From NCBI RefSeq assembly GCF_000877395.1, contig NZ_JYFE01000041.1:124001-188000 (forward strand): a DNA stretch of 64,000 bases, read 5' to 3'. A program made the translations under genes and the position numbers. Shown here one piece after another: positions 52,599-63,453 of this stretch. Position 1 is the stretch's first letter; each line of letters starts with the position of its first letter. The notes beneath the pieces were generated by a model that searched no databases, was not told the origin of the DNA, and saw nothing but the letters and a program-made list of their open reading frames with translations. Origin of the DNA: Jannaschia aquimarina. Lineage in GTDB: Bacteria; Pseudomonadota; Alphaproteobacteria; Rhodobacterales; Rhodobacteraceae.

Positions 52599-53402
52599 AT
52601 GACCGGATTATCCATCGAGAAGCTCTCGATGCGCTTCGACCTGCCCAATGGCAGCCATGTCCAGGCGCTCAAGGACGTGTCGCTGGATCTGAAGAACGGC
52701 GAGCTGCTGAGCGTGCTGGGCCCGTCGGGTTGCGGGAAGACGACGCTACTGAACATCGTCGCCGGGTTCCTCGCTCCGACGGAGGGGCGGATCGTCCTGA
52801 ACGGGCACGATGTGAAAGGACCGGATGCCGAGCGCGGAATGGTGTTCCAGCAAGGTGCCCTCTTCGAATGGATGAGCGTGCGCGACAATGTCGAGTTCGG
52901 TCCGCGCATGAAGGGCGCGCCCGTGGCGGAGCGGCGCGAAAAGTCCGACCACCTGCTGGAGATCACCGGCCTGAAGGATTTCAAGGACAAGGCGATCTAC
53001 GAGCTTTCGGGCGGGATGCAGCAGCGCGTGGCGCTGGCCCGCTGCTTGGCCAACGACCCGGACGTCATCCTGATGGACGAGCCGTTGGGCGCGCTGGACG
53101 CGCTGACCCGAGAGAAGATGCAGGGCCTGGTACTGGAACTCTGGAAGGAGACCGGCAAGACCATCATCCTGATCACCCACTCGGTGGAGGAGGCGCTTCT
53201 CCTGGGCGAGCGGCTGCTGGTCATGGCGCCGCGTCCGGGCCGGATCCACAAGGAGTACCGTCTGCCCTTCGCCGAAGCCGGCGTGGGCGCGGACCTGCGA
53301 CAGGTCAAGAAACACCCCGATTTCGCCACCACCCGCGAAGAGATCCTGACGATGATCTGGGAGATGGAGGAAGAGATCATGGGCCGGACGGAGACTGCGT
53401 GA
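52599..53402 (+). CDS. tauB: Taurine ABC transporter ATP-binding protein
   Basis: A 267-residue cytoplasmic ATPase of the nitrate/sulfonate/taurine group. Walker A GPSGCGKTT is near residue 45, the Q-loop is in MVFQQGALFEW, the signature LSGGMQQRVALA is near residue 145, Walker B is VILMDEPLGALD and the switch His is in LITHSVEEA. I use ATG at 52599 (MTGLSIEKLSM), preceded by AAGGGGG. It is followed one base later by tauC. The C-terminal end (EEILTMIWEMEEEIMGR) is typical of TauB-like proteins in this group. Confidence 0.93.
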   Translation: MTGLSIEKLSMRFDLPNGSHVQALKDVSLDLKNGELLSVLGPSGCGKTTLLNIVAGFLAPTEGRIVLNGHDVKGPDAERGMVFQQGALFEWMSVRDNVEFGPRMKGAPVAERREKSDHLLEITGLKDFKDKAIYELSGGMQQRVALARCLANDPDVILMDEPLGALDALTREKMQGLVLELWKETGKTIILITHSVEEALLLGERLLVMAPRPGRIHKEYRLPFAEAGVGADLRQVKKHPDFATTREEILTMIWEMEEEIMGRTETA

Positions 53403-53403
53403 C

Positions 53404-54675
53404 ATGACCGGATTGCTGATCGTCCTCGTCTACATCGTCCTCTTCGCGCTCTCGGCCTTCGTGGTCACGGCGATCACGGCGCGGGCGCGGCCCAAGGACT
53501 ACACCTCGCTGAAGACGGTGACTTTCGGCGACGAAAGCGCGGTGCGACCGAACCGCTGGGCCAGCGTCATCTCGGTCGTCGTGCTGTTCCTGATCTGGGG
53601 CGCCTTCACCGGGTCCAGCCTGTCGCCGATCCACGTGCCCGGACCGTTCATGGGCGACACCTCGTTCACCTACACGGCCCGGAACGCGTCCGGCGAGACG
53701 GACGAGGCGACGGTCACGGTGCGGGTGCACGAATTCGGTGCCGATGTGGAGGACCCCGCGATCGAGGAAGGCGACGGCTTCGCCAGGAACGACGCCGAGC
53801 GGATCGCCGTCTACAACTCCGCTATCATTCGGGTGGAACGCAACGACGAGGGCGGGCGCGAGGACGGCTATGCGGTCACCGCCATCGACGGCCAGCCCAT
53901 CGGCTTCAACGAAACCGTCCAGACCGCGGATGGCCGCGTCACGATGAACGCGCGGGGTAGCCTGAACTTCGTGCCCGAGCGGGGCTTCCAGATGCAGCCG
54001 CTCTACCTGCCGTCGCCCGAGCGGGTGTGGGCCGCGCTGAGCGAAGTGGCGACCGACGGGTACCGCAACTACACCCTGCTTGAGCATCTGGGATATTCGC
54101 TGTTCCGGGTGCTGGCCGGGTTCTTCTTCGGCGCGCTGATCGGCATCCCGCTGGGCTATGCGATGGGGTTGAGCAACTGGTTCCGCGGCTGGTTCGACCC
54201 GATCGTGGAATTCATGCGTCCGGTTCCGCCGCTGGCCCTGATCCCGCTGGTGATCATCTGGTTCGGCATCGACGAGACGGGGAAGGTGGTGCTGCTGTTC
54301 CTCGCGGCGCTCTGGATCATGGCGATCGGGGCACGGGCGGGCGTGTCCGGTGTGAACATCACCAAGGTCCACGCCGCCTATTCGCTGGGGGCAAGCAAGA
54401 CGCAGATCCTGCGCCATGTCATCATTCCGAACTCTCTGCCCGAGATCTTCACCGCCGCGCGTGTCGCCATGGGCGTCTGCTGGGGGACGGTGGTCGCGGC
54501 CGAGCTTGTGGCCGCGAATGTCGGCGCGGGGATGATGATCACCACGGCGTCCAAGTTCCAGCAGACCTATATCGTGGTGATGGGGATCATCCTCATCGGC
54601 ATCATCGGCTTCGGCATCGACATCCTGATGCGCAAGGCCGAGAGCTGGCTCGTCCCGTGGAAGGGGCGGAGCTGA
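53404..54675 (+). CDS. tauC: Taurine ABC transporter permease with large extracytoplasmic insert
   Basis: A 423-residue permease, against about 275 in E. coli TauC. Helix 1 covers residues 1-25 and helix 2 about 53-70. Residues about 79-198 are a soluble insert between VPGP and the conserved LYLPSPERVW segment; it begins SFTYTARNASGETDEATVTV, which looks like an Ig/cadherin-type beta repeat. The core helices follow, with the EAA loop YSLGASKTQILRHVIIPNSLPE near residue 325. It follows tauB by one base and its stop overlaps the DUF1272 gene. Confidence 0.92.
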   Translation: MTGLLIVLVYIVLFALSAFVVTAITARARPKDYTSLKTVTFGDESAVRPNRWASVISVVVLFLIWGAFTGSSLSPIHVPGPFMGDTSFTYTARNASGETDEATVTVRVHEFGADVEDPAIEEGDGFARNDAERIAVYNSAIIRVERNDEGGREDGYAVTAIDGQPIGFNETVQTADGRVTMNARGSLNFVPERGFQMQPLYLPSPERVWAALSEVATDGYRNYTLLEHLGYSLFRVLAGFFFGALIGIPLGYAMGLSNWFRGWFDPIVEFMRPVPPLALIPLVIIWFGIDETGKVVLLFLAALWIMAIGARAGVSGVNITKVHAAYSLGASKTQILRHVIIPNSLPEIFTAARVAMGVCWGTVVAAELVAANVGAGMMITTASKFQQTYIVVMGIILIGIIGFGIDILMRKAESWLVPWKGRS

Positions 54676-54989
54676 TGCTCCAGATCAGGCCCAATTGCGA
54701 ATGGTGCGACCGGGATCTGCCGCCCGATAGCGCGGACGCGATGATCTGTTTATACGAATGCACCTATTGCGCGGATTGCGTGCGCGACGTGCTCCACAAT
54801 GTGTGCGCGACTTGCGGCGGGGGCCTCGTGCCGCGTCCGATCCGGCCGCGGCACGCCCATCGCGAGGCGCCGAGGCTGGGGCTTGCAAACCAGCCCGCCT
54901 CGATCACGCGCGTGCTGTCGAGATGGCGCCGCGAGGATGTGGACGAGATCGTGCAGCGGTTGCGGGATCTGCCGCCGGAGGCGCGATAG
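54675..54989 (+). CDS. DUF1272-type Cys-rich protein
   Basis: A 104-residue protein starting within the tauC stop codon (TGATG). The first 55 residues hold eight cysteines: CEWCDRDLPP, CLYECTYCADC and NVCATCGGGLVPRP. This is the DUF1272 pattern and probably binds zinc. The C-terminal half is basic and ends in VDEIVQRLRDLPPEAR. Function unknown. Translational coupling to tauC suggests it is made with the transporter, but a role in taurine use is only inferred. Confidence 0.82.
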   Translation: MLQIRPNCEWCDRDLPPDSADAMICLYECTYCADCVRDVLHNVCATCGGGLVPRPIRPRHAHREAPRLGLANQPASITRVLSRWRREDVDEIVQRLRDLPPEAR

Positions 54990-55001
54990 GCGCCCGCCGC
55001 T

Positions 55002-56234
55002 TCAGGCCGGCTTGCGCGCGAAGACCAGCCAGACCAGCGCGCCGCCCGCCAGCGTCAGGAACGGCGCCATCGCCCAATTCACGGCGGCCCATCCGAGTTC
55101 GGCCGTGTCGGCAGAGTTCATCAACCCGCCCGAGGACAGCGATGCCAGCGAGACGAGGCCGAAGACCATCGCGTCATTGAGGCCCTGCACGGTCCCGCGC
55201 TCGTGCGGGGCGTGCGCGCGGGTCAGCATGGTCGTGGCGCCGATGAAGCCGAAATTCCATCCGAGGCCGAGAAGGATCAGGGCGAGATAGAAATTGACGA
55301 GTTCGGTCCCGGAAAGCCCCGCGAGGCCGGCCGCCGCCAGCAGCGCGAGGCCCGCGCCGACGATGGTGGTCGTGCCGAAGCGAGCGATCAGGTGGCCCGT
55401 GAAGAAGCTGGGGGCGAACATCGCCACGACATGGGCGGCCACGATGTCCGAGGCGTTGCCGACGCCGAAGCCGCAGCCCACGACCGCAAGCGGCGTCGAG
55501 GTCATCACCAGGTTCATCAGGGCGTAGCTGACCATCGCGCAGATGATTGCCACCGCGATCACCGGATCCGAGAGGAGTTCCGACCAGGAGCGGCCGCGAT
55601 CCGCGCCCGGTGCAGGCCGCGGCGGGCGCGGGATGTCGAGCGCGAAGAACAGCCACATCCCCGCAAGGTTGAGCGCGGCCGCCGCGAGATAGGTCGCAAG
55701 GAAGGGGGTCAGCGTGACGTCGGAGGTCGCCTTGACCAGTTGCGGCCCGATCAGCGCGCTGAGCAGGCCCCCGGCCATGACGTAGCTGATGGCCTTGGGC
55801 TTGAAATCGTCTGACGCGGTATCGGTCGCGGCGAACCGGTAGAAGCCCTGCGCGCTCATGTAGATGCCGGTCGCGTAGGAGCCGAGGAGGAACAGGACGA
55901 AGCTGCTCCAGACAAGGCCCGCGACGCAGAGAAGCGCGCCGCCAGCCCCGGCCAGTGCGCCCAGAACGAAGCCCGACCGGCGCCCGAAACGCTGCATGAA
56001 CGGGCTGATCCAGGGCGCCGTCGTCATCGAGCCGATCACGATCAGGCTGATCGGCAGCGTCGCCATCAGCGGCGTGGGCGCGAGCGTCATGCCCGCCAGC
56101 CCGCCGGCGATGAAATGCAAAGGCATCTGCGCGCCGAGGATCGCCTGTGCCGCTACCAGAACCCAGACGTTCCGCCGCGCGCGGCGATCGTCCACGAGGG
56201 GGGCGTCGCTGGGAATGTCGGCCGGGCTCGTCAT
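55002..56234 (-). CDS. MFS transporter
   Basis: A 410-residue major-facilitator permease with twelve predicted helices. The start is ATG at 56234 (MTSPADIPSD). The conserved cytoplasmic loop 2-3 appears as FMQRFGRRSGF near residue 85. A long loop in the middle (about residues 200-220, DIPRPPRPAPGADRG) separates the halves. It is convergent with the DUF1272 gene (12 bp between) and divergent from the glycosylase gene. The substrate is unknown. Confidence 0.88.
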   Translation of the reverse strand: MTSPADIPSDAPLVDDRRARRNVWVLVAAQAILGAQMPLHFIAGGLAGMTLAPTPLMATLPISLIVIGSMTTAPWISPFMQRFGRRSGFVLGALAGAGGALLCVAGLVWSSFVLFLLGSYATGIYMSAQGFYRFAATDTASDDFKPKAISYVMAGGLLSALIGPQLVKATSDVTLTPFLATYLAAAALNLAGMWLFFALDIPRPPRPAPGADRGRSWSELLSDPVIAVAIICAMVSYALMNLVMTSTPLAVVGCGFGVGNASDIVAAHVVAMFAPSFFTGHLIARFGTTTIVGAGLALLAAAGLAGLSGTELVNFYLALILLGLGWNFGFIGATTMLTRAHAPHERGTVQGLNDAMVFGLVSLASLSSGGLMNSADTAELGWAAVNWAMAPFLTLAGGALVWLVFARKPA

Positions 56235-56478
56235 GGCTCCGGGATAAGCGCGGGGCGGGGGCAGCGTCCAGCGCTGGATTGTGTGGATACGCTTGGCCCG
56301 CGCGCGGGCGGGACGGGGCCTCGCATTCCCGATCGCGTGGGGCGGACAGCAAGGAGCGGGTTGATCCCCGCTCTCCGCCTCGCACATGTGGACGCATACG
56401 AATTGACGCGACTGGCCCGCCACCCGCGCGTGCGGTCGTCTGGCAGAACGGAGAGGGCGCGGCCTGGCCTGCAGAGAG

Positions 56479-57102
56479 ATGCGAATCATCGAGACTCCGG
56501 ACGATGTGGCCGAGGGCGCGGCTTGGCTTGCCGCCGTCGAGCCGCGCTTCGCCGCCGCCTTGCGCGAGACGGGACCCCTGCCGCTGCGGCGGCGGGGGGA
56601 CGGCTTTGTCGCGCTTCAGAACGCCATCATCAGCCAGCAGGTCAGCGTGGCCGCAGCGCGGGCCATCAGCGCCAAGTGTCGCGCCGCCGGGATCACCGGG
56701 CCCCGCAAGGTGATGTGGGCCAGCGACGACGAGTTGCGCGCCTGCGGGCTGAGCCGTCAGAAGATCCGCTATCTGCGCGAACTCGCCGCCGCGCGGATCG
56801 ACTGGCGCGCCTTGCGCACAGCGCCGACCGAGGAGGTGGTCGAGACATTGATCCGCGTGCCTGGCATCGGCCGCTGGACGGCCGAGATCTATGCGATGTT
56901 CAGCCTGGGCCATGCCGATGTCTTCGCGCCTGCCGATCTCGCATTGCAGGAATCGGCGCGCGTGCTGTTCGATCTGCCCGACCGCCCCAAGGAGCGGCCG
57001 CTGCGCGAGATGGCCGAGGCCTGGGCGCCGTGGCGGTCGGTTGCGGCGCGGCTGCTGTGGTCCTACTACCACGTGGCCAAGGACCGGGAGGGCATCGCGT
57101 GA
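56479..57102 (+). CDS. DNA-3-methyladenine glycosylase II (AlkA-type HhH-GPD)
   Basis: Base-excision enzyme that removes alkylated purines. The 207-residue protein has NAIISQQVSVAAARAI near residue 47, the helix-hairpin-helix motif LIRVPGIGRWTAEIYAMF near residue 126 and the catalytic Asp in FAPADLALQ near residue 153. It lacks the extra N-terminal domain of E. coli AlkA, which is common in bacteria. Its stop overlaps the GTG start of the esterase gene. Confidence 0.92.
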   Translation: MRIIETPDDVAEGAAWLAAVEPRFAAALRETGPLPLRRRGDGFVALQNAIISQQVSVAAARAISAKCRAAGITGPRKVMWASDDELRACGLSRQKIRYLRELAAARIDWRALRTAPTEEVVETLIRVPGIGRWTAEIYAMFSLGHADVFAPADLALQESARVLFDLPDRPKERPLREMAEAWAPWRSVAARLLWSYYHVAKDREGIA

Positions 57103-57758
57103 CGCTTGCATTCGAACGCCGGGGGCCCGAGAGCCCCGACCGGCTGGTGATCTTCGTCCACGGCTATGGCGCCAACGGGGCCGACCTAATCGGCCTTGCC
57201 GACCCACTGGCAGAGCACACGCCGGGCACCGCCTTCCTGTCCCCCGATGCGCCCGAGCGGAGCGTCGCGAACCCGATGGGGTTCCAGTGGTTCCCGATTC
57301 CCTGGATCGACGGGTCCTCGGAAGAAGAGGCGATGGCGGGTATGGAACGCGCGGTCGCCGATCTGAACGCCTTTCTCGACGAGGCGATGGAGCGCGAGGG
57401 GGTCGCGGCCAAGGACGTGGTGCTCTTCGGCTTCAGTCAGGGGACGATGATGTCGCTGCATGTCGCCCCGCGCAGGAGAGAGGCGGTCGCGGGCATCGTG
57501 GGCTTCTCCGGCCGTTTGCTGGCGCCGGAGCGGTTGGCCGACGAGGTGCAGGTGCGGATGCCGATCCTGCTGGTTCACGGAGATGCCGATGAGGTGGTTC
57601 CGCCTCAATCGCTGCCGCTGGCCGCCGAGGCGCTGGAGCAGGCAGGGTTCGAACGGCTCTATGCGCATGTGATGAAGGGGACCGGCCACGGTATCGCACC
57701 GGATGGCCTGTCGGTCTCGCTGGGCTTCATGCGGGACGTCCTGGGGCTGGAAGACTGA
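57099..57758 (+). CDS. Alpha/beta hydrolase, phospholipase/carboxylesterase family
   Basis: A 219-residue serine esterase from GTG at 57099, overlapping the glycosylase stop as GTGA. It has FVHGYGANGADL near residue 20, the nucleophile GFSQGTMMSLH near residue 110, the catalytic Asp in HGDADEVVP near residue 165 and the His in GTGHGIAP near residue 195. This matches the carboxylesterase/acyl-protein-thioesterase group. The frame is open far upstream, but that region encodes the glycosylase in another frame. Confidence 0.9.
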   Translation: MTLAFERRGPESPDRLVIFVHGYGANGADLIGLADPLAEHTPGTAFLSPDAPERSVANPMGFQWFPIPWIDGSSEEEAMAGMERAVADLNAFLDEAMEREGVAAKDVVLFGFSQGTMMSLHVAPRRREAVAGIVGFSGRLLAPERLADEVQVRMPILLVHGDADEVVPPQSLPLAAEALEQAGFERLYAHVMKGTGHGIAPDGLSVSLGFMRDVLGLED

Positions 57759-57794
57759 TCCTCCGGACGTGTTGGCTCGGGTTCTCTTTTTTCC

Positions 57795-57848
57795 TTCCGG
57801 GGGCGCAGCGCCGCGCACTCCGGGGCAAGTCCGGGCCGAGAAGAAGCC
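57795..57848. repeat. GC-rich intergenic element, copy D (weak relative)
   Basis: CCGGGGGCGCAGCGCC ... CCGGGGCAAGTCCGGGCCGAGAAGAAG follows the esterase gene. The end resembles CCCCCCGGACTATTTCGGCCGAGAAGAGG of copy C at 59535-59594, so they may be related; similarity to copies A and B is weaker. It may help end transcription after the esterase. The rest of the 276-bp gap to the HNH gene holds no gene that I can support. Confidence 0.4.
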
Positions 57849-58034
57849 TGGTGCGCCCCGTCAGCTTTGCGGCAGGGAATGTGCCGGGCGTCCTGTGTGG
57901 TCTGTGAATAACTGTCACAGGGTCGTCACCGGCCCCCGCCATATGGGCACTTGAACGGGATCGGACGCCAGATATAGTCCGACCTGAGAGGGCCTCGCGC
58001 CCCGAGCCGCGGGGCCGGTTAGAGGAATGACCGG

Positions 58035-58652
58035 ATGCCAGCGACGAGTCCCAGATCAGACCCGGATCGAAGTCCGGAATTCCGCACCAGTTTCGTGCGC
58101 GACCCTGCCGGGACGCGGCATTTCCCGGCGCTCGTGCTGAATGCGGATTACCGGCCGCTCTCTTACCTGCCCCTGTCGCTCTGGCCGTGGCAGGAGGCGG
58201 TGAAGGCGGCCGTGCTGGACCGCGTGACGATCGTCAGCGAGTACGAAGAGGTCGTACGCTCTCCTTCGACCACGATCCGGATCCCGTCGGTCGTCGTGCT
58301 GCGGGACTATGTGCAGCCTCAGAAGAGGGTCGCGTTCACCCGCTTCAACCTGTTCCTGCGGGACGAATTCCAGTGCCAGTATTGCGGCGCCAAGGGCGAC
58401 CTGACCTTCGATCACGTGATCCCGCGCGCCCGCGGGGGCGTGACGTCGTGGGAAAACGTCGTCGCGGCCTGTGGGCGGTGCAACCTTCGCAAGGGATCGC
58501 GGTCGCTCAAGCAGGTGGGCTTTTCGCTGCGCAAGCCGCCGAAGCAGCCCTCGTCCGGACAGCTGATGAATCTCGGTCGGAAATTCCCGCCGAACCATCT
58601 GCATGAAAGCTGGATGGACTTCCTTTACTGGGATGCCGAACTGGAGGCCTGA
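58035..58652 (+). CDS. HNH endonuclease family protein
   Basis: A 205-residue protein. N-terminal part (about residues 30-100: LVLNADYRPLSYLPLSLWPWQEAVKA) is the conserved region of a widespread bacterial HNH family. The HNH core has FQCQYCGAKGDLTFDHVIPRARGG near residue 115 and WENVVAACGRCNLRKGSRS near residue 140, with two CxxC zinc pairs. It stands alone with no restriction or phage genes beside it, so it is more likely a housekeeping protein of unknown role than a mobile element. Confidence 0.9.
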   Translation: MPATSPRSDPDRSPEFRTSFVRDPAGTRHFPALVLNADYRPLSYLPLSLWPWQEAVKAAVLDRVTIVSEYEEVVRSPSTTIRIPSVVVLRDYVQPQKRVAFTRFNLFLRDEFQCQYCGAKGDLTFDHVIPRARGGVTSWENVVAACGRCNLRKGSRSLKQVGFSLRKPPKQPSSGQLMNLGRKFPPNHLHESWMDFLYWDAELEA

Positions 58653-58699
58653 CGGCGTCGGCCGCGCGAACGGGGCGAAATGACCCCGAGCGGGGGCCG

Positions 58700-59485
58700 C
58701 TAGAGATCCAGGTCCAGCCAGACGGGAACGTGGTCCGAGGGTTTCTCGCGGCCGCGCATTTCGGTCTGGATCGTGCAGTCGGTCATCCGGTCGGCGACCC
58801 ATGGCGACAGCAGGAAGTGGTCGATGCGGATACCGTCGTTCCTGTCCCAGGCGCCGGCCTGATAATCCCAGAAGGAGTAATGCCCCGGCTGGCCCGGATG
58901 GCGGGTGCGGAACGCCTCGGTCAGGCCGAGATTGCAGAGGCGGCGCCAGGCGGCGCGGGTCTCCGGCCGGGCAAGCGCGTCGTCATGCCATTTCGCGGGG
59001 GCGGCCGCGTCCTCGTCCTGCGGGATGACATTGAAGTCGCCCGTCATCAGAAAGGGCGTTTCCTCGGCCAGCATGGCGCGGGCGCGGGTCTCCAGCCGCT
59101 CCATCCAGGCGAGCTTGTAGTCGTATTTCGGCCCCGGCGCGGGATTGCCGTTGGGCAGGTAGAGCCCGCAGATCCTGACCGCGCCCGCCTCGCCGATCGC
59201 GGTCGCCTCGATATAGCGCGCCTGCTCGTCCGCATCGTCGCCGGGCAGGCCGCGCGTGATATCTTCCAGCGGGATCTTGGCGGCGAAGGCCACGCCGTTG
59301 AAGCCCTTCTGGCCGTGGGTGTGGAGGGTGTAGCCCTCGTCCTCGACCAGGTCGCGGGGGAACGCCCCGTCGGTCGACTTGATTTCTTGCAGGACGGCGA
59401 CGTCCGGGGCGTCTTCCCTGAGCCAGGATTGCAGCGTCTGGGCCCGGGCCTTGACGCCGTTGATGTTGAAGGTGGCGATGCGCAT
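58700..59485 (-). CDS. xthA: Exodeoxyribonuclease III / AP endonuclease
   Basis: Removes 3'-blocking groups and cuts abasic sites in base-excision repair. It has 261 residues from ATG at 59485 (MRIATFNINGVKARA). Metal and catalytic motifs are LQEIKSTDGAFP near residue 32, GLYLPNGNPAPGPKYDYKL near residue 105, TGDFNVIPQDEDA near residue 148, RIDHFLLS near residue 222 and the final SDHVPVW. It is divergent from acnA. Confidence 0.95.
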   Translation of the reverse strand: MRIATFNINGVKARAQTLQSWLREDAPDVAVLQEIKSTDGAFPRDLVEDEGYTLHTHGQKGFNGVAFAAKIPLEDITRGLPGDDADEQARYIEATAIGEAGAVRICGLYLPNGNPAPGPKYDYKLAWMERLETRARAMLAEETPFLMTGDFNVIPQDEDAAAPAKWHDDALARPETRAAWRRLCNLGLTEAFRTRHPGQPGHYSFWDYQAGAWDRNDGIRIDHFLLSPWVADRMTDCTIQTEMRGREKPSDHVPVWLDLDL

Positions 59486-59534
59486 GGCGGCATCGTTAGG
59501 GCACGGTCGCGGCCTTGTCACCCGGTTGCGCGGC

Positions 59535-59594
59535 TGGAGGGGGCGCTGCCCCCGCGCCAGCAGCGCCCCCCGGACTATTTCGGCCGAGAAGAGG
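59535..59594. repeat. GC-rich intergenic element, copy C (weak relative)
   Basis: In the xthA-acnA gap: GGGGGCGCTGCCCCCGCGCC then CCCCCCGGACTATTTCGGCCGAGAAGAGG. The tail resembles copy D strongly, and the hairpin-then-CCCCCCGG layout recalls copies A and B. It contains the inverted repeat GGGGGC / GCCCCC. Confidence 0.45.
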
Positions 59595-59626
59595 ACCCGA
59601 GAGGGGGCGGTGCGACAGCATGCCAG

Positions 59627-59646
59627 TGCGGTATACCACGGTATGC
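59627..59646 (+). promoter_or_regulatory. Candidate regulator site upstream of acnA
   Basis: GCGGTATACCACGGTATGCA contains the perfect palindrome GGTATACC and a repeated CGGTAT. It lies 65 bases before the acnA start. Such NTGGTATACCAN-like sites are typical of GntR-family (FCD) regulators, but I cannot name the factor. Confidence 0.35.
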
Positions 59647-59711
59647 ACTTGCGCCGGGGCGCGGGATCGGGCAAACCGCGCGCAAGCCAGGCCTGACCGG
59701 AGGAACCCCGC

Positions 59712-62504
<2,793 letters not shown>

Positions 62505-62528
62505 GCCGGTCTTGCATTTGGAACAGGA

Positions 62529-62555
62529 CGGGGCCTCAGGGCCCCGTTTTCTTTT
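62529..62555 (+). terminator. Rho-independent terminator after acnA
   Basis: CGGGGCC (62529-62535) pairs with GGCCCCG (62540-62546) over a TCAG loop, directly followed by TTTTCTTTT. It is 25 bases after the acnA stop codon. The remaining 230 bp before the next gene holds no other gene that I can support. Confidence 0.9.
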
Positions 62556-62787
62556 CGGGATCTGCGCAGATCCGACGTCTCGGCTCCGCAACGGGCCGCG
62601 ACGGCGGTGAGACGTTTTCGATCTCGGCCATGCGTCGCAGTGCGAGGCCCCGGCCGGTTCGTGCTGTGCGAGGCGCCGCAAAGACCGGTCATCCGTCGCC
62701 GCGAGGTTCACGCAACGTTGACCCGGACGATCTGGCATTGACGCCCTTGTCTCGTTAGGTCGGTCAGACGCAGTCACAGGACCGTCC

Positions 62788-63453
62788 ATGCGCCTCGCCC
62801 TCGCCATTACCGCTTGCATATCCCTTCCGGCCTCTGCCGATCCGGTCGTGGTCGAGCTTTTCACGTCGCAGGGTTGCTCCTCGTGCCCACCGGCCGACGC
62901 GATGCTGCATGATCTCGCCGAACGGGAAGACGTCATCGCGTTGTCGCTGCATGTCGACTACTGGGACTGGATCGGCTGGGAAGACACGTTCGGCGATGCG
63001 GCCCATACCGAGCGGCAAAAGGCTTATGCAGCGCGCGAAGGATCGAGCGTCGTCTACACCCCGCAATTCGTGATCGACGGGCAGGTTCAGATCGCGGGAG
63101 CCAAGGGCATGAAAGTGTCGGAAGCGGTGTCCGCTCATTCGGGCGGTGCGGAAGTGCTGGAGATCGACGGAGACCGACTGCTTCTGTCCGGCCAGGACAG
63201 CCGCGCCGACCTCGTGATGGCGCATGTCCTTCCGGAGATACAGGTTGCCATTGGCCACGGGGAGAATGCGGGACGGACGATCACCTACGCGAACGTGGTT
63301 CAGGGATGGGAAAACCTCGGATCGTGGGATGGTGCGCCCGGCGGGCTGGACCTGCCGGCCCGTCGCGACGGAATGATCCGGGTCGTCCTTGCGCAGGAGA
63401 TCGACGCAAAGGGCCGGCCGAGCGCGATCCTCGGTGCGGCCAGGGATCGGTGA
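62788..63453 (+). CDS. DUF1223 family secreted thioredoxin-like protein
   Basis: A 221-residue protein with a short signal peptide (residues 1-17, LAITACISLPASA). PVVVELFTSQGCSSCPPADA follows near residue 19, with the CxxC pair of a thioredoxin-like fold. VDYWDWIGWEDTFG near residue 57 and VYTPQFVIDGQ near residue 91 are family hallmarks. Role unknown; a periplasmic redox function is possible. The stop overlaps the GTG start of the next gene. Confidence 0.9.
   Translation: MRLALAITACISLPASADPVVVELFTSQGCSSCPPADAMLHDLAEREDVIALSLHVDYWDWIGWEDTFGDAAHTERQKAYAAREGSSVVYTPQFVIDGQVQIAGAKGMKVSEAVSAHSGGAEVLEIDGDRLLLSGQDSRADLVMAHVLPEIQVAIGHGENAGRTITYANVVQGWENLGSWDGAPGGLDLPARRDGMIRVVLAQEIDAKGRPSAILGAARDR

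Noticed and set aside
58035-58652. Homing or phage HNH endonuclease
   Set aside because: No intron, phage or restriction context; the N-terminal region matches a widely conserved chromosomal HNH family.
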